Source: Eunapius fragilis (taxonomy: Eukaryota; Porifera; Demospongiae; Spongillida; Spongillidae). Taken from it: 64,000 nt of DNA. The translations under genes and the position numbers were made by a program. Of this stretch, positions 1 through 24,004 are shown one piece after another (position 1 is the stretch's first letter; each line of letters begins with the position of its first letter). The notes beneath the pieces were generated by a model. It was not told the DNA's origin. It saw only the letters and a list, made by a program, of their open reading frames with translations, and searched no databases. The DNA is taken from the NCBI GenBank assembly GCA_963681505.1, contig OY811980.1, positions 3,336,553 to 3,400,552 on the forward strand. The letters are read 5' to 3'.

Positions 1-600
1 CGTGCTATTGAGGGGAGTAGGTGAGTGCTATGGTGGTTGTGATGGGGCTAGGGTGGCTGTGTGATGTGCTAGGGTGGCTGTGTGATGTGCTAGGGTAGCT
101 GTGTGATGGTGGTAGGGTGACTGATGGGGCTAGGGTGGCTGTGTGATGGTGCTAGGGTGGCTATGGTGGCTATGATGGTGCTATGGGGGCTATGATGGTG
201 CTATGGTGGCTATGATGGTGCTATGGGGGCTGTGATGGTGCTACTGTGGCTGTGTGATGGTGCTATGGTGGCTATGTGATGGTGCTATGGTGGCTTTGTG
301 ATGGTGCTATGGTGGCTGTGTGATGGTGCTATGGTGGCTGTGTGATGGTGCTATGGTGGCTGTGTGATGGTGCTATGGTGGCTGTGTGATGGTGCTATGG
401 TGGCTGTGTGATAATGCTATGGTGGCTATGTGATGGTGCTATGGTGGATGGTGCTATGGTGGCTGTGTGATGGTGCTATGGTGGCTGTGTGATAATGCTA
501 TGGTGGCTATGTGATGGTGCTATGGTGGCTGTGTGATGGTGCTATGGTGGCTGTGTGATGGTGCTATGGTAGCTGTGTGATGGTACTATGGTGGTTGTGT
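1..600. repeat. 22-bp minisatellite in a POLR1A intron
   Basis: A unit of about 22 bp (TGTGATGGTGCTATGGTGGC core) is repeated with small changes from the window start to about 600. It degrades towards the left end and stops shortly before the acceptor of the first visible POLR1A exon at 657. The array probably continues left of the window. Confidence 0.85.
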
Positions 601-656
601 GGTAATATGGTGGTTGTGTGATGGTTTCTTTGTTATTTCTTGTTGCCACACTCTAG

Positions 657-11363
<10,707 letters not shown>

Positions 11364-11684
11364 AACGGAATTGACCAAACTATTATGTCTGTTCCACTTT
11401 AATGTTTGTGCATACTTTGTGTGTGCAATAATTGTCATTCTGATTGCAATTAATCTTGGAATCCGTACTCTTTTATAGCATAGTGCTTTTGTATTCGCTA
11501 GATGTTATGGTTCGATACTTCCTGTCCACCACCTGGGAATTACACATCCCTTTAGCTACCGACTACAAATTGTACTGAAATATAAGGACAACATCACTTA
11601 AGTGAGGTTGTTAGTTGTACCAGGTAGGTTTAAGTGTAACACCGCACGTATGCGCGCGATTGACAATCCCGTACACGCCCCCTT

Positions 11685-11700
11685 CGAAGCCATATACGGT
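11685..11700 (+). promoter_or_regulatory. CArG-like element upstream of filamin 1
   Basis: The sequence CCATATACGG, about 60 bp before the filamin 1 start codon, differs at one position from the SRF-binding CArG box CC(A/T)6GG. Cytoskeletal genes are classic SRF/MRTF targets, so the location is suggestive. A one-mismatch CArG is common by chance and no transcription start is visible, so this is only a candidate. Confidence 0.2.
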
Positions 11701-11750
11701 TTCACCCCGGAATCTTCTACATAGTATTTATTTTTTAATGTAGTGTAGCG

Positions 11751-14700
11751 ATGGCGACGTAAGTGAACATCACTAGCTAGTCCAATTCTGTTGTTTTATT
11801 ATATGTATATGTCTTTTACTTCACCTGTTGCTCGTATGTACGTACTATTGTAGAGCAAACGATACCGAAAATACCACAGGCATGGAAGCGGAGTTCCGAC
11901 AGTTGGAAGGAGAGTTGAAACGAATACAGAAGAAGACGTTCACCCGATGGTGCAACGAGCGACTCAAGGTGCAGGGCATGCAGATTGACGACCTAGCCAC
12001 GGACTTGACGGACGGCGTCAAACTGATTGTGCTACTGGAGGTGTTGTCCCAGAAGCCGTTTGGCAAATATAACAAGAAGGCCAAAATACACGCCCAGCGC
12101 ATGGAGAACATTGACATGGCGCTCGATTTCATAACGAGAAAGGAGAAAGTACGTCTTGTTAATATTGGTGAGTTTTTAATTCTTTGTGAACACGTTTGTA
12201 TCCTTTCCCCAACGTTTGGATCCCTCAACTCCCGCTTTCCCCAACGCAGGTAGTGCTGATATCGGCTCTGGCAACTTGAAATTGATCCTGGGTCTTGTCT
12301 GGACCTTGATCCTGAAGTACCAGATAAGCGTTGGATTTGCCATTAGTGATCCGTCGGCCCCCAGATCCGACGGACCGACCCCCAAGCAGGCCTTGCTAAG
12401 CTATGTGCAGGTGAGCCCCGCCCACTGAAGATTGGCGATCGGGATTTTGAAAAAATATAATATAATATAATATAAAGCCTACAGCTTAATATAAACACTA
12501 ATAACCAAAAGACGTGGGCCGAAGGCGATCGATTTACCTGACTGCTTAGATCTTACCACAATTGCTCAACCGAACAATTATTTACGCACAAGTGGCCTTT
12601 GAACTAAAAAAAAAAAAAAGAGATTTGTTTCGTTCTTAAGGTTTTCCACCTGAAGCTCACTGTAAGTGCCCCCGACCTGTGAATGCTCTCACTTTGAGGG
12701 AGGAATGCGCCATAACTAGCATATTAAGTAAGTAGGAGTTGAACACTTGTGCAGAGTTGTGGCTACTCAAATTCATGCGATGAAATACAATTCACGGCGA
12801 GGGGGAAGCCGGGGATGTGTACTGTGTGCGCGTGTGTTTACATTTGAGCTGTCAATATAAACACAAGTAGTGATGGTTCACAATTCCGCAGGGGAAGCTG
12901 CCAGAGAAGGGCGTGGCCAATCTGACTACAGCCTGGAATGACGGGCGACTAATAGCTGCCCTGGTTGACGCCATTGCTCCTGGCCTGTGCCCGGATCACG
13001 AAGAGATGGACCCTGAGAAGTCATACGAGAACGCGGCATACGCAATGAAGCTGGCTGAAGACTGGCTTGGCGTGCCTCAGGTAATGAGATGGAGGTGGTA
13101 CCCTTTGTTTCTAAGGCATTCTGTTGCTGCACATTTCACTGCAAGCGGACTATGGTTTTTTTTTTTTTAAACGCAAATTATGTGCGTTTATACCAAAGTT
13201 TTGTAGTTTGCATAACCACAGTCTGCTTGATGTAATCCGTACGTTTGAAAAGCCAAGCCTTGTTTGTGCGAGCTCTGTGTGCACGTGCGCGTGTCCTTGA
13301 ATACAAACCAGCTGAGCAAAAATTTTTTTCTTAACTCCATTAAATGTGCATATTGTAATACATACATCAGATAAAATGGTAGACAGGACCTGAGTATCTT
13401 GCACTTACCAGACAATACCCTTGTCCCCTCCCTCCCCCCTCGCGGGACAGGTCCTTATGCCTGAAGACATGGTCAACCCCAGCATAGACGAGCTCAGCAT
13501 GATGACCTACCTCTCCCAGTTCCTATCGGCCAAGCTCAAGCCGGGGGCACCCATCCGCTCCGCAAGGCACCAACCGGACCCATCCAAGGCGCGCGTCTTT
13601 GGTCCCGGCGTCCAGAGGGAGGGGCTGGACACAGGCCTCTCCGCAGCACAGTTCACCGTCGACACGAGGGAGTGTGGTCAGGGGAAGGTGGCAGTGAGGT
13701 GCAGGGGACCAGCTGGACCTGTTGACGTGGTCGTCGGCGACAACAGAGATGGAACCTACTCTTGTTCCTACATCCCTGCGGTGGAGGGAGATTACAAGCT
13801 GGACGTCGTCTTCAACGACGCGGTCGTGAGCGGGAGCCCTTACCTCGTCCACGTCGGCCCCGGCTCCGACGCCTTTGCGTGCACCGCCCGCGGCCCTGGC
13901 GTGGAGAGGATGGACCTGAAGGAGGGCATCCCAACAGAGTTCTGGGTGGAGACAACAGGGGCGGGGCAAGGCACCCTGGCCATAACAATACGCGGTCCCA
14001 AGGGTCCGTTCAACACAAACGATATTGAAATCGAAGAAGAGTCCGACGTCTACCACGTCACTTACAAGCCAATGTTCCCGGGCCCGCACACGGTAGAAGT
14101 CACGTTCAACGGTCTGCACATACAAAACAGTCCCTTCAGGGTGCATGTCAACACAGACAGACCCGATGCCAGCAAGTGCCACGCTGAGGGTCCAGGCCTG
14201 GAGGAGAATTCGGTTGAGATCAACAAGGAAACCTGGTTTGATGTATCGACTGTCGGAGCAGGTCAGGGAGAGCTGTCCGTGTCCATAAGAAGCAGCCGAG
14301 GTCCTGTTTCTATGCAGTGCGTGGAGACCCAGCCAGGCGTCTACCGCTACATATACACACCAACAGAGAGCGGAGAGCACGTCATTACCATCAAGTACGG
14401 GGGCGACCAAATCCCTGGTAGTCGGTTCCGGGTCCACGTCGAGCCAGAGACGGACCCGTCAAAGTGCACGGCGTTTGGCCCGGGCCTTGCCACCCAAGGC
14501 GTGAGGGTCAACCACCCAGCCAAGTTCACCGTCCGCACCAAGGACGCAGGGCTCGGGAACATGACAGTGGCCATCCAAGGTCCCTCTGGGGAGATCCCCC
14601 TGAGTGTCCAAACGTCTCCCTACACCTACCAGTACTCCTACCTCCCGTCGGAGCCCGGGAACTACAAGGTGGACATCCAGTTTGCGGGGACCCACATTGC

Positions 14701-17700
14701 TGGCAGTCCTTTCCCCGTCGCCGTGACTGACACCAGCAAGGTCACCATCAAGGGACCGGGCATGAACGGCGAGTGTCTCCCCATCAACGTGCCCCTGAGG
14801 TACCACATCAACGCCAAAGGAGCGGGGCCCGGGAAGGTCGCGTGCACCGTACAGACGCCGACCCAGCAGCTCCAGGGGAGCGACAGCACAGACTCCGCGG
14901 GCCCCGTCATAACGGACAGGGAGGACGGGACGTTTGAAGTGGTGTACATCCCGACCAACGCGGGTTTGCAGAAGATGAACGTGACCTTTGGGGAGGCGGC
15001 CATCCCCGACACGCCGCTCAAGCTGAGCGTGTTTGACGCGAGCAAGGTTGTCGCTTACGGCCCCGGTCTGAAGAACGGCAACAAATCAGGTGCCCTCACG
15101 TCGTTCACCGTGGACATGCGCCAGGCAGGTGACGGCCACCTCAAGGTCCAGATGAGCGGACCGGCCAACACCCCCGTGGTGATCAAGGACCAGGCCAACA
15201 ACATCAGCAAGTGTGAGTTCACGCCGCACCTCCCCGGAGATTACAAGGTGGACATACTCTTTGAGAACACGCGCATACCAGGGAGCCCGTTCAACGTGAC
15301 CGTAGCTCCGTCGACAGACACCAGCGCTGTTCGGGCGTACGGACCCGGGCTGGAACGGGGCCTCACGACCGGAATGTGGGCAGAGTTCTACGTGGACTAT
15401 CGCCACGCGGGGGAGGGGGACCTCCACGTCGCCGTTCAGGGCCCCCGAGGTGGGGAGGCCCTGGAGGAGGAGCAGGTCGAAAGCGGACTGAAAAAGATTC
15501 GGTACTACATTGACCCTGATGAGGCAGGAGTGTACCAGGTGGACATCGAGTTCGCCGATCAGCCCATCGTTGGGAGTCCCTTCTCTGTTGACGTGCAGTG
15601 GAGCATGGATCCGTCCCGTGTCAGGGCCTATGGCAGCGGTCTTGAGGGAGGCATCTGCAACACCTGGGCAGAGTTCACTCTTGACATGTCCAGGGCAGGA
15701 GAGGGAAGCCTCAACCTGGAGATTGGAGGGCCGTGTGAAGCCAAAGTGGAGGTGGACGAACTCCCCAATGGCTTGGCAAGGGTGCGGTACCTCCCCCTGG
15801 AACCAGGGGAGTACAAGATCAACATTTACTTTGCCGATAAAGCGATTCCCGGAAGTCCATTCCACCCGGTATTCGAATCCATTGCAGACGCGTCCAAATG
15901 CACGGCCTATGGCCCCGGCCTTCAACGCGATGGCGTGAAGGTTGGAGACCCTGGGGAGTTCACCATCGACACGAGAGCGGCGGGAACTGGAGCCGTCGAG
16001 GTTACTATCGACAACCCTCTCGCGGGTACTGGTACCCAGTCCCACTCCGCCCTTAGTTCCCTTGCCAGACGAGCGAGGTCCAGTTCCTTTGTCGCGTATG
16101 CCAAGCCGCGCATCACCAACAACAACAATGGCACCTATGCGGTGGTGTACAACCCCCATAAGGTGGGCGTTTACATGCTGCACGTCTGGTTCGGCGAAGT
16201 GGAGATTGTGGGCTCGCCGTTTGAGGTGAACGTCACGGACCCGACGCGCGTGCAGCTGAGCGGCCCGGGGGTCGACCAGAAGGACGAAGAAGTGACCGTC
16301 ATTCCTCTCTCCGCGCCCTTAAGGTGGTTGGCAGACTGCGCGCGAGCAGGGCCGGGGGTGTTGGAGGCATACGTACAGGATCACACAGGTGACACAAAGA
16401 AACTCGAGCCCGCCCAGACTGAAGAAGGAATCTACTCCATCGACTACAAGGCAGAGAAGGCATCGCAGTACAATCTCGTTGTGAAGCTGTCCGGCAACGA
16501 GGTGAAACAGAGCCCAGTGGTGTTTTCGCTGACAGACAGCAGTCAGGTCAAGGTCACTGGGGCAGGTCTGCGTGGAGGTAAGGTACGAGAACCCATGCTG
16601 TTTGAGATAGACCTAAGGAACGCTGGGGAGGGAAGCCTATCCCTGTCACTCACAGGTCCAGTGGAAACGACCCTTCAGTGCGATAACCATGACGACGGCA
16701 CGGCCACCCTCAAGTTCGTCCCTACGGAAGGTGGAGAGTACGAACTAGACATCAAATTTGCCGACACAAGCGTGCCCGGGTCGGCGTTTGTCATCCCAAT
16801 CACCGACATATCTAAGGTTAAAGCTCTGGGGTCTGGTGTTACAGGTATGGGTGCACAGGTTGGAGCCCCCGCTCAGGTGGTGATTGACACCCGTGAGGCG
16901 GGGCCTGGGTCAGTGGAGGTCTCGCTGGCCGGGCCCTCTGGAGGTGTGGTGAAGCTTGAGCTGGCTGAGAAGGAAGGCGTGTACACTGGTAGCTACGTGC
17001 CCAGCATGTCGGGGTACTACGGCCTCAGCGTGCGCTTTTCGGGCGAGGAAATTTCGCATTCTCCGTTCAGAGTACCTATCTGTGATCCAACAGTGGTGGA
17101 GCTGTCGGGCGCTGGCTTGCAGTATGCCATTTTGGGCCGCGACAATACCATCGACGTGTGCACCAGAGGTGCAGGGCCCGGGGCACTGGAGTGCACATTT
17201 GTGGGCGACTTGGACGCACCCCCAGTGGAGTGCGCTGTCACCAAGCTGGATGACACCCGCTACCAAGTCCATTACACGCCACATGCCATTGGAACCTACA
17301 AGGGCACTTTTAGGTACGGTGGTCTTGCTGTTGGTGCTGGTTCAGATGTTCTATGCTGTGACCCAACAAAGTGCAAAGTTGAAGGTCTGCCTGCAGAGGA
17401 GTCCTTGATAGTCCTCCAACAGTTCGAGTTCACTGTTGACAGCCATGATGCAGGAGAAGGGTCTCTGGACATTGTTATCACCACAGCGAAGGGAGTTGAC
17501 GTCCCGTTCAAAGTTACCAAGGAATCAATGCATAGAGACATGGTCACTTTCACGCCCACGGTTCCTGGAGAGTGTCTCATCGATGTAAAGTACTCCGGTC
17601 AGAGTGTGGAAGATAGCCCTTACTGTGTTGAAGTTAGCGACCCCTACAGTGTTCGTGTGTATGGAGATGGACTGAAAAGTGCGAGGACTGACCAGCAAGC

Positions 17701-18184
17701 CGAGTTTACTGTGGACGCTACAGATGCAGGACCCGGTGCCATTGATATCTCTGTCAGTGGACCGTCTGAGTGTACTGTGAATGTCAGCGACTGTGATGAT
17801 GGCACTTACAATGTCACTTACACAGCTCAGAAGGCTGGTGAATACAGTATCAATGTTCGTTGTGCCAAAATTGATGTTCCTGGGAGCCCGTTCAAAGTTA
17901 TTTGCGAGAGACCTCCACCAGATGCATCCAAGTGTATCATCACAGGGCTGGAAAATGTTGGGAGGTTTACAGTGGACTGCAAGGAGGGAGGAGGAAGTGG
18001 ACTTCTGGAGGTGGGTGTTAGTGGAGCCTATGTGCCAGTGGAGTTCCTGTCTGTCAAGCACAACGGAGACTACACTTTCAGCGTGTCTTATGATATTCCC
18101 ATGCCAGGAAAGACCATCATCAGTGTCAAGTGGCATGGAGAGCATCTCTCAGGAAGCCCATTCACAGTTGTTACCACCAAATGA
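11751..18184 (+). CDS. FLN: Filamin 1 (CH1-CH2 actin-binding domain + 16 Ig-filamin repeats)
   Basis: This is an actin filament cross-linker and mechanosensing scaffold of the cortical cytoskeleton. Coding exons are 11751-11758 (only 8 nt, ATGGCGAC), 11854-12167, 12250-12410, 12892-13080 and 13451-18184. The phases add up to 5406 nt, or 1801 aa. Exons 2-3 encode CH1 ([25 protein letters not shown]) and exons 3-5 encode CH2 (TAWNDGRLIAALVDAIAPG, then [16 protein letters not shown]). The last exon encodes 16 Ig-like filamin repeats of about 95 aa, most with the usual GPG near the start and GSPF near the end; the final one carries the FGAYVP-like and HNGDYTF motifs of the C-terminal dimerising repeat. 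Human filamins have 24 repeats and about 2,650 aa, so this rod is shorter. Repeat 9 holds an extra basic/serine-rich loop. The gene starts 388 bp after the POLR1A stop. Third codon positions are GC-rich up to about 17,200 and visibly AT-richer after that. Confidence 0.93.
13137..13232. mobile_element. MITE-like palindromic element, copy in filamin 1 intron 4
   Basis: Begins CACTGCAAGCGGACTATGG and ends as the inverse TAACCACAGTCTGCTTG, with a central TTATGTGCGTTTATACCAAAG. The same ends and centre recur at 50859-50987 and half of it at 4220-4272, so this is a dispersed family. No coding capacity is seen. The rest of the intron (13081-13450) shows nothing else. Confidence 0.65.
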
Positions 18185-18363
18185 ACACAACTGATACGTA
18201 GTGCTATCATATGTATATAGTTTGTTCTTTTCTATTTTCCATGTTCCGTTAACATAAATTAGATTGCATTGCATGTAACCACTAAATATTGTCATCATGT
18301 GAAGATTATGATCTGATACCAATTGTGGTTGCAAAATTGCAGTACATTACAATCAAGTAATGG

Positions 18364-18369
18364 AATAAA
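18364..18369 (+). terminator. Poly(A) signal AATAAA of filamin 1
   Basis: A canonical AATAAA hexamer lies 180 nt after the filamin 1 stop codon on the coding strand. It is the nearest plausible cleavage/polyadenylation signal in this 3' flank. Confidence 0.5.
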
Positions 18370-20640
18370 TTAAACTTGTATACAGTTACATAGATTTGGA
18401 ATAGTAATGATAAGTGCTGGGAGGAGGGGATGAGACAGGAGGCTGTGTGAGGTGGTGAAGGAACTGATGATTGTGAGAGGAGACTGATGTGAGAGAAGGT
18501 GGGAGAATGATTTTTAAATTAGGGGGTGGATAGATTGGAGAAGTATGATGCGATGAATTGTTGAGGACGTCAGCACATGAATGAGTGATGATGTCATATT
18601 GATCATACTATAATATTGTAAATTACTAAAACTAATTGATATCAATATAGGAGATTGATCATTAATAAGAGGAAGGCACCCAAAATGAGTGCATATGGTG
18701 AAGGTTGAATTTTGGTATGAGTGAAGAAAACAAAAATAAGCTGCGTATAGGTGTAGATCAGGCCACTCTCTCTTTTGCAGAGGAGTATATGAGACCATTC
18801 CCTCTTTAATTGTTCTGTCTTCTTAACCAGCTGCGTTTACAACTACGTTGACCTCTGACTCGTGCCAAAGTTAGTGTCACCATTTGGTGACACTAGTACA
18901 AATTAAATAGGTGCTTACGACACTGATATTCTATAAAAAGCTCATATTAACCAATGCGTAAACGATACTATATTGAAATCAAAGTGAAGGAAAAGGGAAA
19001 GCGCAATTTATTGGTTTCCAATTCCAAAGGTACTGTATATCCACAGGGACTGGTAATGAGGGGCCTGGGAATCATTCTATGGCGGCGGATGGGAATCATG
19101 GGTTTTTCACTGAAAAACACGTTCTTACTTGAATTGTTCGCCTGCTACAAATGCACTATGAAGTATGGGACAAATAAGCTTATTGAGATAGAAACGAAAA
19201 TGGCTATTGTTCTAAGGATTGGTTAGCCTCTGCCCCGCAGCTTGCTCTCGATTCTCTACGTATATACGCCGCCATAATTAAATATTAATTTGTAGTAGGT
19301 GTGGCGTAATATTGGGATGCCCCACTGCAAAGATCAAAATTTAGCATGTATAGGTATATGAAACATAGCCATTCTCATACATCAGCCTTTCTGTGTGCGT
19401 TTCTTGTCAAGGATCTCATTTAATGTATTCTTCCCATTACGACCGCTAGTGTCGACAAAACGTCATCCCGTTGTCGACCATGCAATAGGCACAGTTGTCT
19501 CTCATTCAAGGCCTTTCCATGAGCACGTTGCACAGCGCTTCCGTTTATCGTGACCTGCAACTGCTGGCGTACTAGTATACTCAGTCGATATAGAGATACC
19601 GCAGTGGCGAAGGCGTGCGAATTTTTTGCTACACACCCACACATGTAGTCATTTTGCACTCAGTTAAGTTCTTGTTCCCACGCTTATAAATTGCTGTTTC
19701 ATCTGTCAGTTTCGTTAGATTTGTACGTTTATACGTGAAAAGTATCATTCAGCATGACACTAGTCTATTTCGCCCTGTACATCCTGCAGAATATACAACT
19801 GCTGCATAAGTTAAGCCAGCGGACCTACAGCCTGCATTTTAGAAACCCATCACTATTTTGACTAGAAAACCGCCTTGTATGTATAAGTGCTAGTTACGTC
19901 AGTTAGACTCATAGATGGCAGTAAGCATACGGTCAGCCACAGCACGCTCCTCAAACAATCGCGGCACAACGACTAAGATTCAGCAACACGCTCGAAACAA
20001 TCGAGGCACAATGCGCGCGCGCGCGTTGTGTGTGTGTGGGGGGGGGGGGGGGGGGGGGGGGGAAGTATCCCCCCCCCCCCCCATGGCCATACATGCTGTA
20101 CTACAAAATGTTACTACTCTCGCCATACATTTTTTTAGTTGAAGGCTCGTACGCGTCGCCAGAGAATGTCGTGTACATGTATGATGTCATGTCATGTCCA
20201 CTGTACGAAATTAAATTAACAAGCGTGCTCCGCAGCCTCCGCCCCCCTCCCCCCAGGTTAAATTACCTTCCGACGCCTATGATACACGGAGAATACAAAG
20301 CACGCTTTTAAACTACGTGTCGTCGAGGGACAATACAACGAACGGAAGTACGAAGCATGTTTATGCGCACGCGACTGCTGTATTGGGGGGGGGGGGGGGG
20401 GCCTCGTTGGATCCGCCCTTGTACCGTATAGTTGATTTTTTTTTCCGTCGCTAACTGAATCACAGTACGCCTGCTGAATTCCGCTCGTGATCTCTGACCC
20501 TCTCGCTGTCAAAATGTTTGGCGTAAACTCCATGAACATTGACCAACCCCTGAAATGTTGTCTTGAAGTTCTGGGCATGGCAAGGGGTATTTGACCGAAT
20601 GATAGAGCCAAATATGTATTTATTCACACCGCTGTTTGCT
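18370..20640. other. Intergenic region after filamin 1, no gene recognised
   Basis: Short open frames exist on both strands (for example 18954-19226 + and 19420-19659 -), but they lack recognisable domains, splice context or homology that I know. G homopolymers at about 20037-20062 and 20385-20401 and a C run at about 20070-20082 are low complexity. I see nothing else to annotate. Confidence 0.5.
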
Positions 20641-20644
20641 TACA

Positions 20645-22115
20645 GTGCCCGCTCCTTTATACGGAAAACTATTGGCTAGATTATACGGAAAATAAGGCAC
20701 ATTCATAAGGAGCTAGGCAAACTGTCAGTATACTTCGCCCTAAGCTATCTATACCACAATATTTACCACTAATTACATTCCTTGCCAATGTGGTGTAGCA
20801 TTTATTAACAAAACAAACATAGCTGTACAATTGAATTTTAAGAGAGATGTCAGTAACGCCCTTTCTCTGAGCTAGTTGGTGTGGTGTACCTAAAAGACTT
20901 GCACATTTCGCACGTTTACTATGTATTTCATACGTGTAGCTCATGTGTGCATGCATGCATGTTTGATCATGAACATGTAGTGGTACACTGCCTTGCACCC
21001 TGTTATGTGTATCTGCAGGTTGGTCTGCCATATACCTTCCAACATTATTGATGGGCAATATGGTGTATGGCGAGTGACTAACATGTGATACTTGTGCTTG
21101 GTTGACGGTACACTTTTCTATTGTTGGCACACCAACCCTTAGGTCATTGAATATAACTGACTCCCAGCATGTTCCAAAGTGCTAACAACATAATCATGTA
21201 TAAGGAAATCCGCATTCACTCAAACACTGTACATGCATGATGCTCACCAATTGATATTTCCTTGCACAAACTGCATTTTTAAGGCAAGCACTTTTGCAGA
21301 ATGAAAATATAAGAAGTGAAGGTAACTGATGCATGTGGCCATTATTTGGATGGCTTCAACAACTGCGATATCAATATACCACAGATGCCACTTAAAGCAC
21401 GATACCCTACAGATGCACACCAGCATGGATCAGGTGAAATTCCATTCTCCACCTCGTCTCATCTGTTGACAAGTTCACAACGCCATGCATCAGTTACCTT
21501 CACTTCATTTTGCAACAGTGCTTGCCTTTAAAATGCAAGGAAGTATCAATTGGTGAGCATCATGTATATTTTATTGTACAGTATTTGCGTGAATGCAGAT
21601 TTTCTTATATACATGGTCTTGTTGCTAGCACTTTGGAACATGCTGGCAGTCAGTTAAATATTTTAATGACTTCAGGGTTGGGTGTGCCCACAATAGAAAA
21701 GTGTACCGCCAACCAAGCCCAAGTATCACATGTTAATCACTTGCTGTACATCAATAATGATGGAAGGTATATGGCACACACAACACAATGAACTGCAGAT
21801 ATGATGCATGGCATTGTACTGAGGGTTACCACTACATGTTCATGATCAAGCATGCACACATGAGCTACACGTATGAAATACATTGTAAATGTGCGAAACG
21901 TGCAAGTCTTTCAGGTACACTACACCAACTAGCTAGGGTGTTGCTGAAAGCTGTCTCTTACTAAAATTCAACTGCATAGTTGAGTTTGTTTTGTTAATGT
22001 CATTAGTAGTATAGATAGGTTAAGGCGAAGTACACTGATAGTTTGCCTAGCTCCTAGAGAAATGCCTTATTTTCTGTATAATCAAGCTGATATTTCTCCG
22101 TACAAACGGCAACTG
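20645..22115. mobile_element. ~1.5-kb long inverted repeat (fold-back or MITE-like element)
   Basis: The left arm (about 20645-21330) and right arm (about 21480-22115) are inverted copies. For example, AGGAGCTAGGCAAACTGTCA at about 20709 answers TGATAGTTTGCCTAGCTCCT at about 22040, and GAAGGTAACTGATGCATG at about 21319 answers CATGCATCAGTTACCTTC at about 21484. The arms have diverged by substitutions and indels. The spacer of about 150 bp has no recognised coding sequence. Non-autonomous DNA transposon or fold-back element is the simplest reading. Confidence 0.7.
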
Positions 22116-22244
22116 CTATGAATATTTTATCTACGCACACCTAGTTGGTTAGACTGTTAATTGTTTTTGGGTTCCCTAAATAGTCAGATTATAATAAATG
22201 GCTTCTCCCGGTGCCTAATATCCAGTGCCAATTGTATAGAATGA

Positions 22245-22495
22245 GTCATATGAGGTGGGTGTATAAAATGAAGGTGTTGGTACAAGAGAGGTGGGTATAT
22301 AAAATGATGGGTTGGTCATATGAGAGGTGGGTGTGTCATATGAGAGGTGGGGTGTATGAAATGAAGGTGTACGTTGTATGGTCACATGAGAGGTGAGGTG
22401 GGTGTATAAAATGAAGGTGTTGGTCATGAGAGGTGGGTGTATAAAATGAAGGTGTTGGTCATATGAGAGTGGTGTATAAAATGAAGGTGAGTGCT
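22245..22495. repeat. ~35-bp minisatellite
   Basis: Imperfect units of GAGGTGGGTGTATAAAATGA followed by AGGTGTTGGTCATAT repeat about seven times between the inverted repeat and the next intergenic stretch. Confidence 0.8.
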
Positions 22496-23442
22496 TTATT
22501 TTGGAGGCCATGTGAGTGGGAGCATGGTGAAGAATACTGGGGAAGCATGATGATGACCATTTTTGTTGTGGGAGAGAACCTTAAGGCCCTTTGCAAGGGC
22601 ACATTCCACCCCCACAATCCCAACCTTTCTGCCCATGCGTATTGTTGTGACCTTGTATGGAGATAATGATAAAACTGCATTCCCCGTTAGTGAGCCATCC
22701 AAATTTACAATTATGTTCACAGGTTGACATCATAACTTTGGCTGGTATAGTGATTCTTGCCAACCAGAAGCATATGTGATACATTCTTTGGTTTAAATGC
22801 GATGTCTGAAGTTAATCTCCTCCAGAACCAAATGCAAGACTCAATCAGAATGAATTTAGCAACCAATGTTACCTTACTGGTGCTATAACAGGCCATCCTA
22901 ATTCCCAACACAGCATCTTGTTCATTATTTTGTGCTCTTAAAATTATTATTGCAACTTAGTAAGAACACCTCCAAATATCTCGCAATGTGCACTCATTTG
23001 TTGTTGATGGCATGAATTGGTATGTGTTCCAAAATTCATGATGCCTTTGTCCTTTGTCATGAAATGTCATCAAAGCCTTGGCTGTAGTTAAATGACTCAT
23101 CCATCTGATTGCCACAGTATGCATAGTTCAAGACTTCATAGATAGAGAACTTCCCTGGAGGTACACAACAGATGGCAAAAATTCATTCCAGGTTACAAGC
23201 ACTACAATAACCCAGAGACATTGGATGTCACTGTACTTATGATGCTCAGGAAATTCACTTATCGGTGTCATGTTGTCTGGTCACCCACAGGTCTCATACT
23301 CCTGTAGACAGCTGTTTGTAGTTGAACAAATGCTCACACACCACACCCTTTCACTCTCTGTTTCCATTCCATGTTTAGAGAATTTTTGGTAGGAAGTTGA
23401 GGATATAACGAGGTCATGTATCACCATGGTGAGGAACATATA

Positions 23443-23694
23443 TCACCATGGTGAGGAACATATATCAGCAGGGTCATCTACTAGTAGGGTCAGATGGTCC
23501 AATGTAAACATCCCTGAGTTCCCCATTTCATTGAGCATTTTGGGTTTGGGGATAGGGCCTGGTTGATGGAAAGCAGAGAAGCAAGCAGGAAAAAAAACAC
23601 TCTGAGCCTCCTTCCCCCAATTGCCATAAGATTGAACCGCTAAGGGGATACACAACCATCCTAAATCCTGGCACCTGGTGTCATTGGGAAACAA
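23443..23694 (-). pseudogene. Possible scrap of a non-LTR retroelement reverse transcriptase C-terminus
   Basis: The minus-strand translation contains IPLAVQSYGNWGKEAQ. This resembles a segment (PLAVETxGxWGKEA-like) common near the end of proteins from invertebrate retroelements. The open frame is only 83 aa and the rest of 22500-24000 has short broken frames without recognisable domains. If the match is real, this is a dead fragment. Confidence 0.3.
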
Positions 23695-24004
23695 TTAAAG
23701 CATGTCATGGAGAGAAGTTTACTGTGTATTCTGAAAGATTACTAGCAAAGAACTAGGATACATAAAATATCTGAACAGAGATAACTTCACAAGGTTTTGG
23801 TGAAAGGAAGTGGCAAAACCCTATATATTTAGCATGTGTAAAAATAATAGCAAAATAGAGGTATTTGTCTCATTTTCCTTTTCCCCAATTGCAAAACCTA
23901 TTCCCTTCCTTTGTACACCACTTTGCCTCTAATTCCTATATACCACAAACTTTCTCATTTTAAAATGTTTTCTTTATATATTGTATGATGAGCAATGAGT
24001 CTAT

